From an uncultured Prevotella sp. (GTDB taxonomy: Bacteria > Bacteroidota > Bacteroidia > Bacteroidales > Bacteroidaceae), in the NCBI GenBank assembly GCA_900319895.1, contig ONQK01000151.1:1-6427 (forward strand): DNA of 6,427 nucleotides, in the 5' to 3' direction. Numbering within the stretch: position 1 is the stretch's first letter; each line of letters starts with the position of its first letter. Shown one piece after another: positions 1 through 5,977 of this stretch. The notes beneath the pieces were generated by a model. The model had not been told where the DNA came from and made no database searches. It saw only the letters and a program-made list of their open reading frames with translations. The position numbers were made by a program, and so were the translations under genes.

Positions 1-55
1 GTCGACGATTTTTACCGAAACCTTGGCCTTTATGCGGAAAAAAGACATTGAATAG
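1..55 (+). CDS. Possible 3' end of an upstream plus-strand gene
   Basis: Two plus-strand frames are open from the left edge and stop just before a strong terminator hairpin, as the end of a gene would. One reads STIFTETLAFMRKKDIE and stops at TAG 53-55; the other reads VDDFYRNLGLYAEKRH and stops at TGA 49-51. I cannot tell which, if either, is coding, and I recognise neither tail. The placement, 26 to 30 bases ahead of the terminator at 81-114, is the main support. No function is proposed. Confidence 0.3.
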   Translation, partial: STIFTETLAFMRKKDIE

Positions 56-80
56 TATCTTGGTCTGTTTTGGGAAAGAA

Positions 81-114
81 AAAAGGCTTCAAGAGCAGTG
101 CTCTAAAGCCTTTT
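81..114. terminator. Bidirectional rho-independent terminator
   Basis: AAAAGGCTT (81-89) pairs perfectly with AAGCCTTTT (106-114), and inside it AGAGC (92-96) pairs with GCTCT (100-104) around a three-base loop AGT. Only a small internal loop (CA opposite A) interrupts the 14 base pairs. Read on the plus strand it ends in TTTT followed by an AT-rich stretch. Read on the minus strand it is followed by six T's (complement of A79-A84). It lies about 100 bases past the stop of the minus-strand LRR gene and about 30 bases past the possible plus-strand gene end, so it probably serves both convergent transcripts. Confidence 0.85.
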
Positions 115-210
115 ATCTGATTTAATTTTCAAACTTTAGTGTCTACATACTTTTGCTTCCCATCAAATCTGATTTTTTTGCAAACATCGTATAAGACATT
201 GTGCTGGTCA

Positions 211-1458
211 TTACCTGAAAAATTTCTTTTTAGTTGTTCCATCTTCACATTTTACGATGTACAGACCTTTTTTCATTGTTTTCTTGCTGATGACAGTTCC
301 GTCAATAGCGTAAAATTCCTGGATTAGAGCATCTTCCGCCACTTTCTTGATGTCCGTCGGCGTGTTGGTGTCGTCATAAAGCGAATTCCAGTCAAAACCG
401 TCAAAGGCGCATATTTCCCAACCCCTTTTCATCGCGGCTTTTACCTGCTCTGGCGTACAGTTGTTGCTCTCTGTTCCGGAATATTCGTTGATGGCATTGA
501 AAACACTGCCGCTAGTAATAGGCAGCGTGGCAATGAGCGCATCCATATTTGTCCCGCTGATACGGTTGCCGTTGCCACGAAGCTCAATCAACTCTGTACA
601 TGTTGTCAAGTTCAACTCTTCGATTATGTTGTTCTCAAACAAGATGCGTTCCATGCTTTCACAGCCTTCAACGTTGAGGTTCTGGATGTTGTTGTCGTAA
701 CACCATAGCTCTCTTAGGTCTGTACGATTGGAAACATCCAGCGCATCGAGTCGGTTGTTGTGGCAGAACAAGGTCCTAATTCCTTCGCAGTCGTCGATGT
801 TGAGCGTAGAAATAACGTTTCCCTCGCAACCCAAGTTGAGCAATTGTTGGCAGCCGCTGAGGTCAAGCTCGGCCAAATTGTTCTCGCCGCACCACAGCCC
901 AACAAGTTGGTCGCATCCGCTAATATTGAGGGATGTCAAACTGTTGCCCTCGCAAACAACTCCTTTCAGTGCCTGACAGGTGCTCAAATCAAGTGTGGCG
1001 AGCGAGTTGGCTGAGCAGCACAGACTTTCAAGGTTGGTGTTGTTGGTCAGATTCAGGGCTGGCAACGAGTTGTTTTGGCAACTCAATGCCTTCAAGTTAG
1101 GACAATTCGTCAAATCGATTTCAGCCAGCTGATTGTTTTGACACTCAATGGTTGTCAAGTTCGGATTGCCTTTTAAATCGAGCTTGGTGAGTTGGTTTTG
1201 TGGGCACAACAGCACCGTCAGTGCATTGAAGTGCTCAATACCTGTTAGGTCGGAAATCGACTTTTGGGAGAGGTTCAGTACTTCTGTCTTGGCTATCATT
1301 TCTGCCGAGAGTGTACCGTTTTCTGTAAGTTCAAACTGCTGTGCCAATGCATTGCGGAAATTGGCGTCTGGGAAATTCTCTGCATTGAGTGCCACTTGAG
1401 CATGCATAGAATGTGTACTTGCCATTAAGGCAATAGCGATTAGTAGATTTTTTTTCAT
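211..1458 (-). CDS. Secreted cysteine-ladder leucine-rich-repeat protein with T9SS-like C-terminal tail
   Basis: This 415-residue protein begins with a signal peptide: MKKN, a hydrophobic stretch LLIAIALMA, and a likely signal peptidase I site after MHA (residue 20). No lipobox cysteine is present. Residues 22-75 form an N-terminal cap (NFPDANFRNALAQQF, then SISDLTGIEHF) common in Bacteroidota LRR proteins. Eleven repeats of exactly 21 residues follow (about 80-300), with the pattern LxxLxCxxNxLxxLxLxxC. Residues 301-360 match the usual post-LRR segment (CTPEQVKAAMKRGW). The last 35 residues (FYAIDGT, KKGLYIV, a basic end KKKFFR) resemble a type IX secretion sorting domain. The family is similar to internalin-J-type LRRs; such proteins usually bind proteins or glycans, but the ligand here is unknown. 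The ATG at 1458 is favoured because the signal peptide starts there, with an AT-rich leader and a strong promoter upstream. No Shine-Dalgarno is visible, which is usual in this phylum. Confidence 0.9.
   Translation of the reverse strand: MKKNLLIAIALMASTHSMHAQVALNAENFPDANFRNALAQQFELTENGTLSAEMIAKTEVLNLSQKSISDLTGIEHFNALTVLLCPQNQLTKLDLKGNPNLTTIECQNNQLAEIDLTNCPNLKALSCQNNSLPALNLTNNTNLESLCCSANSLATLDLSTCQALKGVVCEGNSLTSLNISGCDQLVGLWCGENNLAELDLSGCQQLLNLGCEGNVISTLNIDDCEGIRTLFCHNNRLDALDVSNRTDLRELWCYDNNIQNLNVEGCESMERILFENNIIEELNLTTCTELIELRGNGNRISGTNMDALIATLPITSGSVFNAINEYSGTESNNCTPEQVKAAMKRGWEICAFDGFDWNSLYDDTNTPTDIKKVAEDALIQEFYAIDGTVISKKTMKKGLYIVKCEDGTTKKKFFR
559..1221 (-). repeat. Eleven 21-residue (63-base) LRR units
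   Basis: The unit is strictly periodic: the ladder position falls at residues 85, 106, 127, 148, 169, 190, 211, 232, 253, 274 and 295. It is Cys in the first nine units, Phe in the tenth and Gly in the eleventh. A second periodic position, 13 residues later (98, 119, 140 and so on to 287), is Cys in seven units and Asn or Arg in the others. The DNA copies have diverged, so the array is conserved at protein level rather than recently duplicated. Confidence 0.9.
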
Positions 1459-1498
1459 AATATAAAAACATTAATAAATTTTAAGTAAGCCTTCGTTG

Positions 1499-1529
1499 CA
1501 AATATAGGAATAATTTTTTGAAAACCAAA
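1499..1529 (-). promoter_or_regulatory. Bacteroidota-type promoter of the LRR gene
   Basis: Read on the minus strand, a -33 box TTTG (1526-1529) is followed after exactly 19 bases by a -7 box TATATTTG (1499-1506), a full match to the sigma-ABfr pattern TTTG-N19-TAnnTTTG. Transcription would begin a few bases further on, near 1492-1495, leaving an AT-rich leader of about 35 bases before the ATG at 1458. Confidence 0.8.
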
Positions 1530-1539
1530 TATTTATCAT

Positions 1540-1613
1540 TAGAAAATGAAGAAAAACGGCGAAATTGTTGTTTTATGTAGAAAATATAGAGAAAAACGGC
1601 GAAAAATGGTGAA
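1540..1613. repeat. Direct-repeat cluster upstream of the LRR promoter
   Basis: GAAAAACGGCGAAA occurs exactly at 1551-1564 and again at 1591-1604. Each copy is preceded by TAGAAAAT (1540-1547 and 1578-1585), making imperfect units of 25 and 27 bases. A third degenerate copy, GAAAAATGGTGAA, starts at 1601, overlapping the second. Core starts are 40 and 10 bases apart, close to whole turns of the helix. The cluster begins 10 bases beyond the -33 box, where activator or repressor sites often lie. A regulatory role is inference. Confidence 0.65.
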
Positions 1614-1689
1614 TATAGCCTATTGCTTGTTACATTTCCTGTATTTTTTGTATGAAAGTATATGGTTTTGAGTGAAAACACATGTGCTG

Positions 1690-1708
1690 AGCATGTAAAG
1701 TACATGCT
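1690..1708. repeat. Perfect 8-base inverted repeat (possible operator)
   Basis: AGCATGTA (1690-1697) and TACATGCT (1701-1708) are perfect reverse complements separated by AAG. The palindrome CACATGTG (1679-1686) lies just upstream, so CATG occurs at 1681, 1692 and 1703, exactly 11 bases apart. No T-run follows, so it is unlikely to be a terminator. It lies about 160 to 200 bases from the predicted start of the LRR transcript and about 140 from that of glnS. A binding site for a dimeric regulator is possible but unproven. Confidence 0.45.
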
Positions 1709-1803
1709 GGGTAAATTGGGAAAATGTTTTGCATCCAAGATTTTCAGGCAAGTTGGCTCTTTTGGGCATGGTTTGCTCTGTATTGAATGAAAAAAATAGG
1801 GTT

Positions 1804-1825
1804 ATTCATCGTTTTTTGGATGAAT
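1804..1825. promoter_or_regulatory. Dyad over the glnS -33 region (possible operator)
   Basis: ATTCATC (1804-1810) and GATGAAT (1819-1825) are perfect reverse complements around the 8-base spacer GTTTTTTG. The dyad ends 5 bases before the -7 box and covers the place where the -33 box should be, so a protein bound there would affect promoter access. It lies upstream of the predicted start of transcription, so an RNA attenuator is not the explanation. Confidence 0.4.
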
Positions 1826-1830
1826 TTTCT

Positions 1831-1838
1831 TATCTTTG
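1831..1838 (+). promoter_or_regulatory. -7 box of the glnS promoter
   Basis: TATCTTTG matches the Bacteroidota -7 consensus TAnnTTTG. The matching -33 box is poor: 19 to 21 bases upstream there is no TTTG, while the nearest TTTG (1815-1818) is only 12 bases away. Transcription would start near 1842-1846, giving a very short leader of about 20 bases. That rules out the upstream TTG (1836-1838) as a start codon because it lies within the promoter itself. Confidence 0.65.
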
Positions 1839-1851
1839 CAGGTTATAAGAC

Positions 1852-1856
1852 AGGAG
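1852..1856 (+). promoter_or_regulatory. Ribosome binding site of glnS
   Basis: AGGAG lies six bases before the ATG at 1863, a good Shine-Dalgarno match. It decides the start: the frame is open further upstream to a TTG at 1836, but that codon is part of the -7 box and would not be in the mRNA. Confidence 0.7.
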
Positions 1857-1862
1857 AATAAT

Positions 1863-3566
1863 ATGGTAGAGTTAAATCATCAAGAATCAGGAGAAAAACG
1901 CAGTCTCAGTTTCGTAGAACAAATGGTTGAGGCTGACCTATCGGAAGGCAAGAACAACGGAAGGCTTCAAACCCGTTTCCCACCTGAGCCCAACGGCTAT
2001 CTACACATTGGGCATGCAAAAGCTATTTGTATGGACTTTGGGTTGGCAGAACGTTATAACGGAACTTGTAATTTGCGCTTTGACGATACAAATCCCACGA
2101 AAGAGAACAACGAATATGTTGAAAACATCATGAACGACATCAAGTGGTTGGGCTTTACATGGAACAACGTGTTTTATGCTTCCGACTATTTTGACAAATT
2201 GTGGGACTTTGCCTTGTGGCTCATCGGCAAGGGGCTTGCGTATGTAGATGAGCAGACTAGTGAGCAGATAGCCGAGCAAAAAGGCACGCCGACAGAGCCT
2301 GGCAAGGAATCGCCATACCGTAATCGCCCCGTGGAGGAGAGCTTGCGGCTGTTCGAACAGATGAACACGCCTGAGGCAAGGGAGGGCGCAATGGTGCTCC
2401 GTGCCAAGCTTGACATGGCGAACCCCAACATGCATTTCCGCGACCCGATCATTTACCGTACCATACATACGCCGCACCATCGGACAGGGACAAAGTGGCA
2501 TGCTTACCCGATGTATGATTTTGCGCATGGCCAGAGTGACTATTTTGAAGGCGTGACGCACTCTATTTGCACACTTGAGTTTGTGCCGCATCGTCCGTTG
2601 TACGACCAATTTGTGGATTATTTGCTGGAAAAAGACAATCAGCAAGATTATCGCCCGCGGCAGATTGAGTTCAACAGGTTGAACTTGACTTACACGATGA
2701 TGTCAAAGCGAAAATTGCTGGCTTTGGTCGAAGAGCAGAAAGTAAATGGATGGGACGACCCGCGTATGCCGACCATTAGTGGCATGCGTCGCCGGGGCTA
2801 TTCGCCGGAGAGTATCCGTAATTTCATTGATTCGATTGGCTACACCAAATTTGACGCACTTAATGACATGGCGCTTTTGGAAGCTGCCGTCCGCGACGAT
2901 TTGAACAAGAAGGCTTTACGGGTGAGCGCTGTCTTGGATCCGGTGAAACTGACCATAACCAACTATCCAGAGGGCCAGACAGAGGAGATGGAGGCTGTGA
3001 ACAATCCGGAAAACGAAGCAGATGGCGTACATTCCATAACTTTCTCGAAGAATCTCTGGATAGAGCGTGAGGATTTTATGGAAGATGCACCTAAAAAATT
3101 CTTCAGGATGTCGCCGGGCAAGGAAGTGCGTTTGAAAAATGCTTACATCGTGATGTGTACGGGATGCAAAAAAGATGACGAGGGGAATGTCACGGAAATT
3201 TATGCAGAATACGACCCGGAAAGCAAAAGCGGAATGAGCGGGGCTAGCCGAAAAGTTAAAGGCACCCTGCATTGGGTAAGTGCGGAGGCTTGTGTAAAGG
3301 CAGAAGTCCGTATTTATGACCGGCTTTTCAATGTTGAAAACCCAAGTGCCGACAGCCGTGACTTCCATGAATTGCTCAATCCCGACTCACTCTCGGTATT
3401 GACCGATTGCTATGTGGAAGATTTTGCCTCTAAAGCCCGGCCGGGTCAATATTTACAATTCCAGCGCATCGGCTATTTTATGGCAGACCCCGATGGCACG
3501 GCAGCACACCCAGTCTTCAATAAAACGATAGGTCTGAAAGACACCTGGGCTAAGTTGAACAAATGA
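1863..3566 (+). CDS. glnS: Glutaminyl-tRNA synthetase (glutamine--tRNA ligase)
   Basis: The 567-residue cytoplasmic class I synthetase joins glutamine to tRNA-Gln using ATP. The catalytic Rossmann fold (about 35-290) carries the HIGH signature at 48-51 within FPPEPNGYLHIGHAK, the RFDDTNP motif at 72-78, and the KMSKS-type loop MMSKR at 279-283. The C-terminal half (about 350-555) is the anticodon-binding beta-barrel region, with the typical KVKGTLHWVSA at 464-474. The length is close to the E. coli enzyme (about 554), and there is no fused YqeY domain of the kind found in some relatives. The specific RFDDTNP and MMSKRKL motifs favour GlnRS over glutamyl-tRNA synthetase. Its presence implies direct charging of tRNA-Gln rather than sole reliance on the amidotransferase route. 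It is the first gene of a likely three-gene operon; its TGA overlaps the next ATG. Confidence 0.97.
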   Translation: MVELNHQESGEKRSLSFVEQMVEADLSEGKNNGRLQTRFPPEPNGYLHIGHAKAICMDFGLAERYNGTCNLRFDDTNPTKENNEYVENIMNDIKWLGFTWNNVFYASDYFDKLWDFALWLIGKGLAYVDEQTSEQIAEQKGTPTEPGKESPYRNRPVEESLRLFEQMNTPEAREGAMVLRAKLDMANPNMHFRDPIIYRTIHTPHHRTGTKWHAYPMYDFAHGQSDYFEGVTHSICTLEFVPHRPLYDQFVDYLLEKDNQQDYRPRQIEFNRLNLTYTMMSKRKLLALVEEQKVNGWDDPRMPTISGMRRRGYSPESIRNFIDSIGYTKFDALNDMALLEAAVRDDLNKKALRVSAVLDPVKLTITNYPEGQTEEMEAVNNPENEADGVHSITFSKNLWIEREDFMEDAPKKFFRMSPGKEVRLKNAYIVMCTGCKKDDEGNVTEIYAEYDPESKSGMSGASRKVKGTLHWVSAEACVKAEVRIYDRLFNVENPSADSRDFHELLNPDSLSVLTDCYVEDFASKARPGQYLQFQRIGYFMADPDGTAAHPVFNKTIGLKDTWAKLNK

Positions 3567-5017
3567 ACAGTGGCATGAACGATTTTGCAACTGATGAGTT
3601 TAAGGCAGCGCTTCAAAAGTACGAAGAGGCCCGTGAAAAAGGGGAGACGGTGTTCCTTGATGCCGATGACTTTGCGGACATCTGCGAATATTACAACCTT
3701 AATGGGCGTACAGACGAGGCTTTTGAAGTGATAGACTATGCCGTGTCGATTTATGAAGATGCGGCACTACCTCTTGTCATGCGTGCCAGAATGGCATTGG
3801 TGACTGAAAAAAACGTGGAGAAGGCAAAGGCTTATTTAGGAAAAGTCGCCAATACGGCAGACTTGGACTATGTGTTGATGCATGCTGAAATCATGCTCCA
3901 TGAGCAGCACACAGAGGCGGCGCGTTCATATTGCGAGGAGGTATTGCAGCAACTTTCTGACGATGATGCAGACGATTTTGTGCTGGATGTGGCAGATTTG
4001 TTGTGCGACTATGAGCAGAAGGAAATGGCGCTGCAATGGCATCAGCGCCATTATTCGGACTTGTCTTCATTGGAAGGAAGGAAGATGACGGCGAAGCTTT
4101 ATTATGAGAATGACAAGTTTGAAGAGAGTGTCGTCTTATTGAAGGAAATTCTCGACAGCGACCCCTATGCCCATGAGGAGTGGACGCGTTTATCGATCAC
4201 ATATCTGAGTCTGGGACAATATCCTGAAGCTATTGAAAGTGCTGAATATGCCCTGGCCATCGACCCTAAGTTTTATCTTGCGCTTAGCACCAAGGCAAAC
4301 GCTTTGTATGAAATGGGAAATTATGACGAAGCGGTGACCTATTACCGGCGTTTTCTGGAAATTGAGCAAAAAAATCCTTTTGTCCACTATTTTCTCGGAC
4401 TTTCCCTGGTGCATCAGATGCGTTTTGAAGAAGTGTTGGTGCATCTTCAGAAAGCAGAAGAGCTGATTGTCAATCCGACATCGGAAATGATGCATGAACT
4501 TTACCAAAATATCATAGAGGCATACAAAGCCTTGGGCAGGGCGGAGGATGCGTTTGCTTGCGTGGAGAAATTTTCCAAATATGCCACTAGCGAACTTGAT
4601 GTAAAGCTGATGTTCGGCGACCTTTGCTATGCGGCAGGGCGTCATGATGAAGGAAAAGAGGCTTTTAGTGACATCATGCGGGCTGTGATGGTAAACACGG
4701 AACGTTTTGAGGAGTTGACCTTGAAAATGGGCATCTCGCTTTTTTACAATAAAGTTTTTGAGCAGGCCATCAACCTATTGCTCCTTTTTGTCGAGTCAAC
4801 TGAAGTCAAAAAGGGAACACCTGGCTTTTCTTTTCTTTCGGCAGCCTATCTGGCATTGGGAAAAACGGGTGAGGCGCTCATCTTCCTTGAACGTGCAGTG
4901 ACATTGAACCCAGGAGAGGCAAAAGACGTGCTGGGAGGCGGATTCCCAGAGCATTTGAGCCCAGAGGAGTATTATATTTATGCAAAAAAAATGTGGAAGA
5001 CAGGAGATAAAGACTAA
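3563..5017 (+). CDS. Tetratricopeptide-repeat protein of unknown function
   Basis: This 484-residue, mostly helical protein has no signal peptide or membrane segment, so it is probably cytoplasmic. Clear TPR units lie at about 205-236 (WTRLSITYLSLGQYPEAIESAEYALAIDP) and 239-271 (ALSTKANALYEMGNYDEAVTYYRRFLEIE), followed by weaker ones at about 273-305 and 312-340. Further helix pairs occur near the N-terminus (35-95, 105-160) and the C-terminus (422-450, ALGKTGEALIFLERAVTLNP). TPRs build protein-binding scaffolds; no catalytic motif is visible. The ATG at 3563 overlaps the glnS stop as ATGA, suggesting translational coupling. A second in-frame ATG at 3575 is possible, and neither has a clear Shine-Dalgarno. 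The N-terminal part is rich in Asp and Glu. I recognise the fold but not a specific named protein. Confidence 0.9.
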   Translation: MNSGMNDFATDEFKAALQKYEEAREKGETVFLDADDFADICEYYNLNGRTDEAFEVIDYAVSIYEDAALPLVMRARMALVTEKNVEKAKAYLGKVANTADLDYVLMHAEIMLHEQHTEAARSYCEEVLQQLSDDDADDFVLDVADLLCDYEQKEMALQWHQRHYSDLSSLEGRKMTAKLYYENDKFEESVVLLKEILDSDPYAHEEWTRLSITYLSLGQYPEAIESAEYALAIDPKFYLALSTKANALYEMGNYDEAVTYYRRFLEIEQKNPFVHYFLGLSLVHQMRFEEVLVHLQKAEELIVNPTSEMMHELYQNIIEAYKALGRAEDAFACVEKFSKYATSELDVKLMFGDLCYAAGRHDEGKEAFSDIMRAVMVNTERFEELTLKMGISLFYNKVFEQAINLLLLFVESTEVKKGTPGFSFLSAAYLALGKTGEALIFLERAVTLNPGEAKDVLGGGFPEHLSPEEYYIYAKKMWKTGDKD

Positions 5018-5022
5018 CAGCG

Positions 5023-5655
5023 ATGGACTTTTTTAATTTTATTATTGAGCATCTGAACTACGGATGGGTTTGGTTTTTAATGCTTTTGGAGAGTACGGTA
5101 ATTCCCGTGCCATCAGAATTGGTCGTGGCTCCGGCAGCGTATTTTGCCGCAGCAGATAGGTTGAACATCTGGTTAGTCATTCTTTTTGCGACCATAGGCG
5201 CAGATTGTGGAGCTACAATAAATTATGTTGCGGGCTATTATTTAGGTCGTCCTTTGATATACAAGTTCGCCAACAGCCGTTGGGGGAAAATGTGCTTGTT
5301 GAACCAGCAAAAGGTGGAAAAAAGCGAACGGTACTTTTATAACCATGGTATTGCGGCAACCTTTACCGGCCGTCTGATTCCAGGCATTCGTCACTTGATT
5401 TCCATTCCTGCCGGCTTGTCGAAGATGCATTTCGGAAAATTTCTCTTGTATACCACCCTGGGAGCGGGGTTGTGGAATTGCATTCTTGCAGCGCTCGGCT
5501 GGTGGTTTTATTCTTTTGTTCCGGAAAGCCAGTTGGAAGAAACGATCTTGAAGTACGGCAATCTCCTCAAATATGTGATTCTGGCATTGGTCGGGCTCGC
5601 CGTCTTGGGACTGATTGTATATCATTTCATGAAGAAAAAACAAGTTCCGGATTAA
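5023..5655 (+). CDS. DedA-family (VTT/SNARE-associated domain) inner-membrane protein
   Basis: This 210-residue integral membrane protein has hydrophobic segments at about 13-40, 48-75, 140-165 and 182-203. DedA hallmarks are present: the acidic re-entrant motif ESTVIPVPSE (23-32, with E23 and E32), the Gly-rich GADCGATINYVAGYYLG (59-75), and the signature FTGRLIPGIRHLISIPAG (114-131) with R117, P120, G121 and R123. Members of this family have been shown to return undecaprenyl phosphate across the membrane or to act in membrane-potential and pH balance. Which applies here cannot be told from sequence. It starts 5 bases after the TPR gene stop, so it probably belongs to the same transcript. 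The nearest AGGAG (5002-5006) is 16 bases away, too far to be a standard ribosome site. The basic tail MKKKQ is probably cytoplasmic. Confidence 0.94.
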   Translation: MDFFNFIIEHLNYGWVWFLMLLESTVIPVPSELVVAPAAYFAAADRLNIWLVILFATIGADCGATINYVAGYYLGRPLIYKFANSRWGKMCLLNQQKVEKSERYFYNHGIAATFTGRLIPGIRHLISIPAGLSKMHFGKFLLYTTLGAGLWNCILAALGWWFYSFVPESQLEETILKYGNLLKYVILALVGLAVLGLIVYHFMKKKQVPD

Positions 5656-5977
5656 GTTGTTGAACATTCCACCCGGTCTTTTCAAATGAAAGGATTTCCT
5701 ATTGGCATGGATGTGAAATCGGGTGGTTGAGAGAAACTTTATAAAATGAGAATCCCGTGAAAATATCGCATGTGCCAATGGTCTTTATGCCGAAAACAAG
5801 TATAAATGATGCCCTTGAATGGACGTTATTTATCGTTGGCTATTAATGACAACGCACTTGTAGCTTTGTTTTGATGAAAGCTGCAGATACATGGTGTCCG
5901 CAGCCATTGACAAATGGATGGTTTTCATTCAGCCCGACGATTTTAACAGATGTTGAATCCTGATTTTTGCCGGGAAA
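5656..5977. other. Convergent intergenic region with no supported gene
   Basis: This 322-base stretch separates the 3' ends of dedA and fcl. Open frames here are at most a few dozen codons and lack convincing starts or recognisable products. Besides the possible dedA terminator (5669-5726), an imperfect 10-pair hairpin lies at 5858-5886 (TAGCTTT against AAAGCTG, with G-U pairs that favour plus-strand RNA). A six-pair stem, 5961-5966 with 5975-5980, overlaps the fcl stop codon. None has a clear T-run. A TAGCTTTG at 5861-5868 resembles a -7 box but has no good -33 partner and no gene after it. Confidence 0.6.
5669..5726 (+). terminator. Weak candidate terminator of the glnS operon
   Basis: CCACCCG (5669-5675) is the exact reverse complement of CGGGTGG (5720-5726), forming a closing stem around a 44-base loop. 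Nested inside, TCTTTTC (5677-5683) pairs with GAAAGGA (5688-5694) around AAAT and is followed by TTTCCTATT. Neither stem has a proper T-run, so termination efficiency is doubtful. The position, 14 bases after the dedA stop, is right for an operon end. Confidence 0.3.

Larger units (their letters stand above)
1459..1862. other. Divergent intergenic regulatory spacer
   Basis: This 404-base AT-rich spacer lies between the minus-strand LRR gene and glnS. It contains the LRR promoter (1499-1529), a direct-repeat cluster (1540-1613), phased CATG units with an inverted repeat (1681-1708), a dyad (1804-1825), the glnS -7 box (1831-1838) and the glnS ribosome site. Between about 1614 and 1675 and between 1710 and 1800 I see nothing I can name. 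A minus-strand open frame crosses the left half but covers the LRR promoter and has the Phe/Tyr/Lys-rich make-up of translated spacer DNA, so I do not call it a gene. Confidence 0.8.

Noticed and set aside
1481..1738. 85-codon minus-strand open frame in the divergent spacer
   Set aside because: It covers the consensus LRR promoter and the repeat cluster, and its composition (Phe, Tyr, Lys, Leu) is what AT-rich spacer yields. No ribosome site or homologue is recognised.
1459..1862. T-box, riboswitch or attenuator controlling glnS
   Set aside because: The predicted glnS leader is only about 20 bases, too short for a T-box or riboswitch, and no tRNA-like or terminator/antiterminator structure precedes the gene.
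2001..2645. 214-codon minus-strand open frame opposite glnS
   Set aside because: It lies entirely within the glnS coding sequence, which has unmistakable synthetase motifs. The antisense product has no recognisable domain, start signal or promoter; it is a shadow of codon bias.
5242..5778. 178-codon minus-strand open frame across the end of dedA
   Set aside because: Most of it is antisense to the conserved DedA signature region, and the start lies in the gene-free spacer with no promoter. The product looks like random translation.
5874..5963. 29-codon plus-strand frame (starts MKAADTWC) just after a TAGCTTTG box
   Set aside because: The box lacks a -33 partner and would put the transcription start at the start codon itself. 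There is no ribosome site and no recognisable product.
5843..5977. 44 in-frame codons after the fcl stop, which could suggest readthrough or a recent nonsense mutation
   Set aside because: The Fcl protein already ends where the family normally ends (soon after LYQWY). An open run of this length is expected by chance fairly often, and the downstream peptide is not recognised.
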